A stretch of DNA of 47,984 nucleotides from Liolophura sinensis (taxonomy: Eukaryota; Mollusca; Polyplacophora; Chitonida; Chitonidae): contig NC_088307.1 of the NCBI RefSeq assembly GCF_032854445.1, positions 20,722,017 to 20,770,000 on the forward strand, given 5' to 3'. This document shows, in pieces, positions 47,215 to 47,984 of this stretch (its first letter is position 1; every line of letters starts with the position of its first letter). The position numbers were made by a program, and so were the translations under genes. Under the pieces are notes generated by a model. That model saw only the letters and a list, made by a program, of their open reading frames with translations. It ran no database searches and was not told the origin of the DNA.

Positions 47215-47490
47215 TTATATCTTCATAGAGATTGTAGGATATATCTATCATTGGCTTAAGAAAACCTTGCAACAAACACATAGAAGTTACTTCTTACAGT
47301 TCCCTACACCGATACTACATCCAACAAAACACAAGTCACATCCATTTCAAGTAAAGGGTATCAATCACACCTCTCACAGTAACACAGTCTAAGTGAAACA
47401 AAAGTTTTGATTATGTTAGTGCATTCTGATAACAGCAGCATGGTACATATACCATAACAAAATCAATGACTGAGTGATCGACTGACTTAC

Positions 47491-47623
47491 CAGTGATAAT
47501 CTCTTCTTGGTGGGATCCGTTCAGAGATGACTGGTAAATCCGGGTTGTCCCATTAGTGTTATCAGACCAGAACAATAAATCTTCGGCGATGTCCGCTGCC
47601 ACTGACACTATCTTTGTACCAAT
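47491..47623 (-). CDS. Internal exon of the same LDLR/LRP-family gene: preceding YWTD-type repeat
   Basis: This 133-nt exon encodes IGTKIVSVAADIAEDLLFWS, continuing with DNTNGTTRIYQSSLNGSHQE and EIITG. It carries an FWSD variant of the YWTD motif followed by the R-I-x-x-x-x-L-N-G-S pattern of a class B blade. The acceptor is GAAATGTTTCAG before 47623 and the donor is GTAAGT after 47491, both on the minus strand. It starts in phase 0 and ends with one leftover G. The exon at 9011-9182 supplies AC, so the junction codon is GAC (Asp). NGT and NGS are potential N-glycosylation sites, consistent with an extracellular domain. The two exons together give a 45-residue tryptophan-to-tryptophan spacing, so they are probably adjacent blades with no exon between them. 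The paralogue within the LDLR/LRP family is not resolved. Confidence 0.88.
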
Positions 47624-47984
47624 CTGAAACATTTCAAACAACTTCCTCTTTACACAAGATTATCTTCACTTCCTCTGCATGACCAGTGTAGGTGCACTTG
47701 ACTGAGGTCAGATGTAAATTTTATATCAAAAACTAGAGCCAAGCAATCCAACATCAAGTGAGAGTACATCTTGATAGGTACAGCCTGTGGATGTGTTTTC
47801 AGGATACGGATAGAGTCTACAGATAAACTACAGTGGTTCAATTTTACACAGTAAATTCACTTAATAATAGAGATATCTTAGTCAGGTGACTGGGAATGTA
47901 TAATGGTGATGTCATAATGTCTTGCATGATGTAATATCTGGCAAATCTGTTCCAAGATTCATCACAGAAAACACCTTATCACAG
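47624..47984 (-). other. 3' end of the intron preceding the 47.5-kb exon
   Basis: This is sequence upstream (in gene sense) of the acceptor at 47624-47625, with the pyrimidine-containing GTTTGAAATGTTTCAG splice end. It is AT-rich, with no repeat or coding signal I can support up to the window edge. Confidence 0.6.

Larger units (their letters stand above)
9183..47490 (-). other. Giant intron (about 38.3 kb) of the LDLR/LRP-family gene
   Basis: The intron is bounded by GTAAGT at the 47490 side and TTTTTACAG at the 9183 side. Phase continuity and blade spacing argue against a skipped internal exon. Its named contents are listed separately. Stretches longer than 300 bp where I see only AT-rich, mostly unique sequence with no supported gene are about 9200-9860, 10110-10490, 11050-11470, 12280-12750, 12900-14380, 14480-15190, 15940-16420, 16570-17230, 18060-19410, 19470-20270, 20370-21118, 22300-23380, 23750-24900, 25070-26320, 27750-28000, 28630-30590, 30890-32080, 32220-32900, 33170-34230, 34830-35810, 36480-37285, 38310-38920, 39610-40530, 42060-42870, 42990-44525, 44800-44940, 45270-45640 and 46000-46970. 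Short open frames in these are scattered, lack splice or domain support, and look random. Confidence 0.8.

Noticed and set aside
9183-47490. An autonomous transposon, retrovirus-like element or reverse transcriptase
   Set aside because: No transposase, integrase or reverse transcriptase motifs were seen in any frame. Only non-autonomous elements are present.

Overview
The window looks like a piece of animal nuclear genome, most likely a mollusc or a related lophotrochozoan. It is AT-rich, has no dense open reading frames, and is full of tRNA-derived SINEs, minisatellites and microsatellites. The dominant SINE has a 3' half reading AATATTCTTGAGTACGGCG then TAAAACACCAATC, a module I associate with bivalve and gastropod SINEs (the so-called Meta-domain type). 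The species assignment rests on memory of that repeat and is not proven.

The only well-supported coding sequence is two short minus-strand exons, at 47491-47623 and 9011-9182. Both have GT/AG splice signals and encode consecutive LDL-receptor class B (YWTD) beta-propeller repeats. The first ends in phase 1 and the second starts with the two bases needed to finish that codon. The join restores a codon for Asp and gives a 45-residue spacing between the FWSD and YWTD tryptophans, as expected of neighbouring propeller blades. Nearly the whole window is therefore intron of one large LDLR/LRP-family gene: a central intron of about 38.3 kb (9183-47490), at least 9.0 kb of the next intron (1-9010), and the end of the preceding one (47624-47984).

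Layout by coordinate. 1-9010: downstream intron with a degenerate array at the edge, four SINE copies, a C-rich tract, and a 2.2-kb array of 86-bp units (5707-7880). 9011-9182: YWTD exon. 9183-47490: giant intron with about ten Meta-type SINE copies, two copies of a second tRNA-SINE family, at least three dispersed repeat families I cannot name, minisatellites of about 36-42 bp (23382-23745), 32 bp (37288-38180) and 54 bp (40537-42058), a triplicated pyrimidine-rich block (15190-15565), several microsatellites, and a few compositionally distinct stretches that could be conserved regulatory DNA (around 21.7-22.3, 28.0-28.3, 34.2-34.8, 36.2-36.5 and 45.6-46.0 kb). 47491-47623: upstream YWTD exon.

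The most rewarding observations concern repeat dynamics. Many SINE copies are 5'-truncated yet still carry perfect 11-14 bp target-site duplications. Two SINEs interrupt older unnamed repeats and so date them. The minisatellites show higher-order repeat structure. The 54-bp array is open on both strands for about 440-460 codons, and three of its five recurrent variable sites look like decayed CpGs. I found no prokaryotic-type system, CRISPR array, intact transposase or reverse transcriptase, or viral gene.
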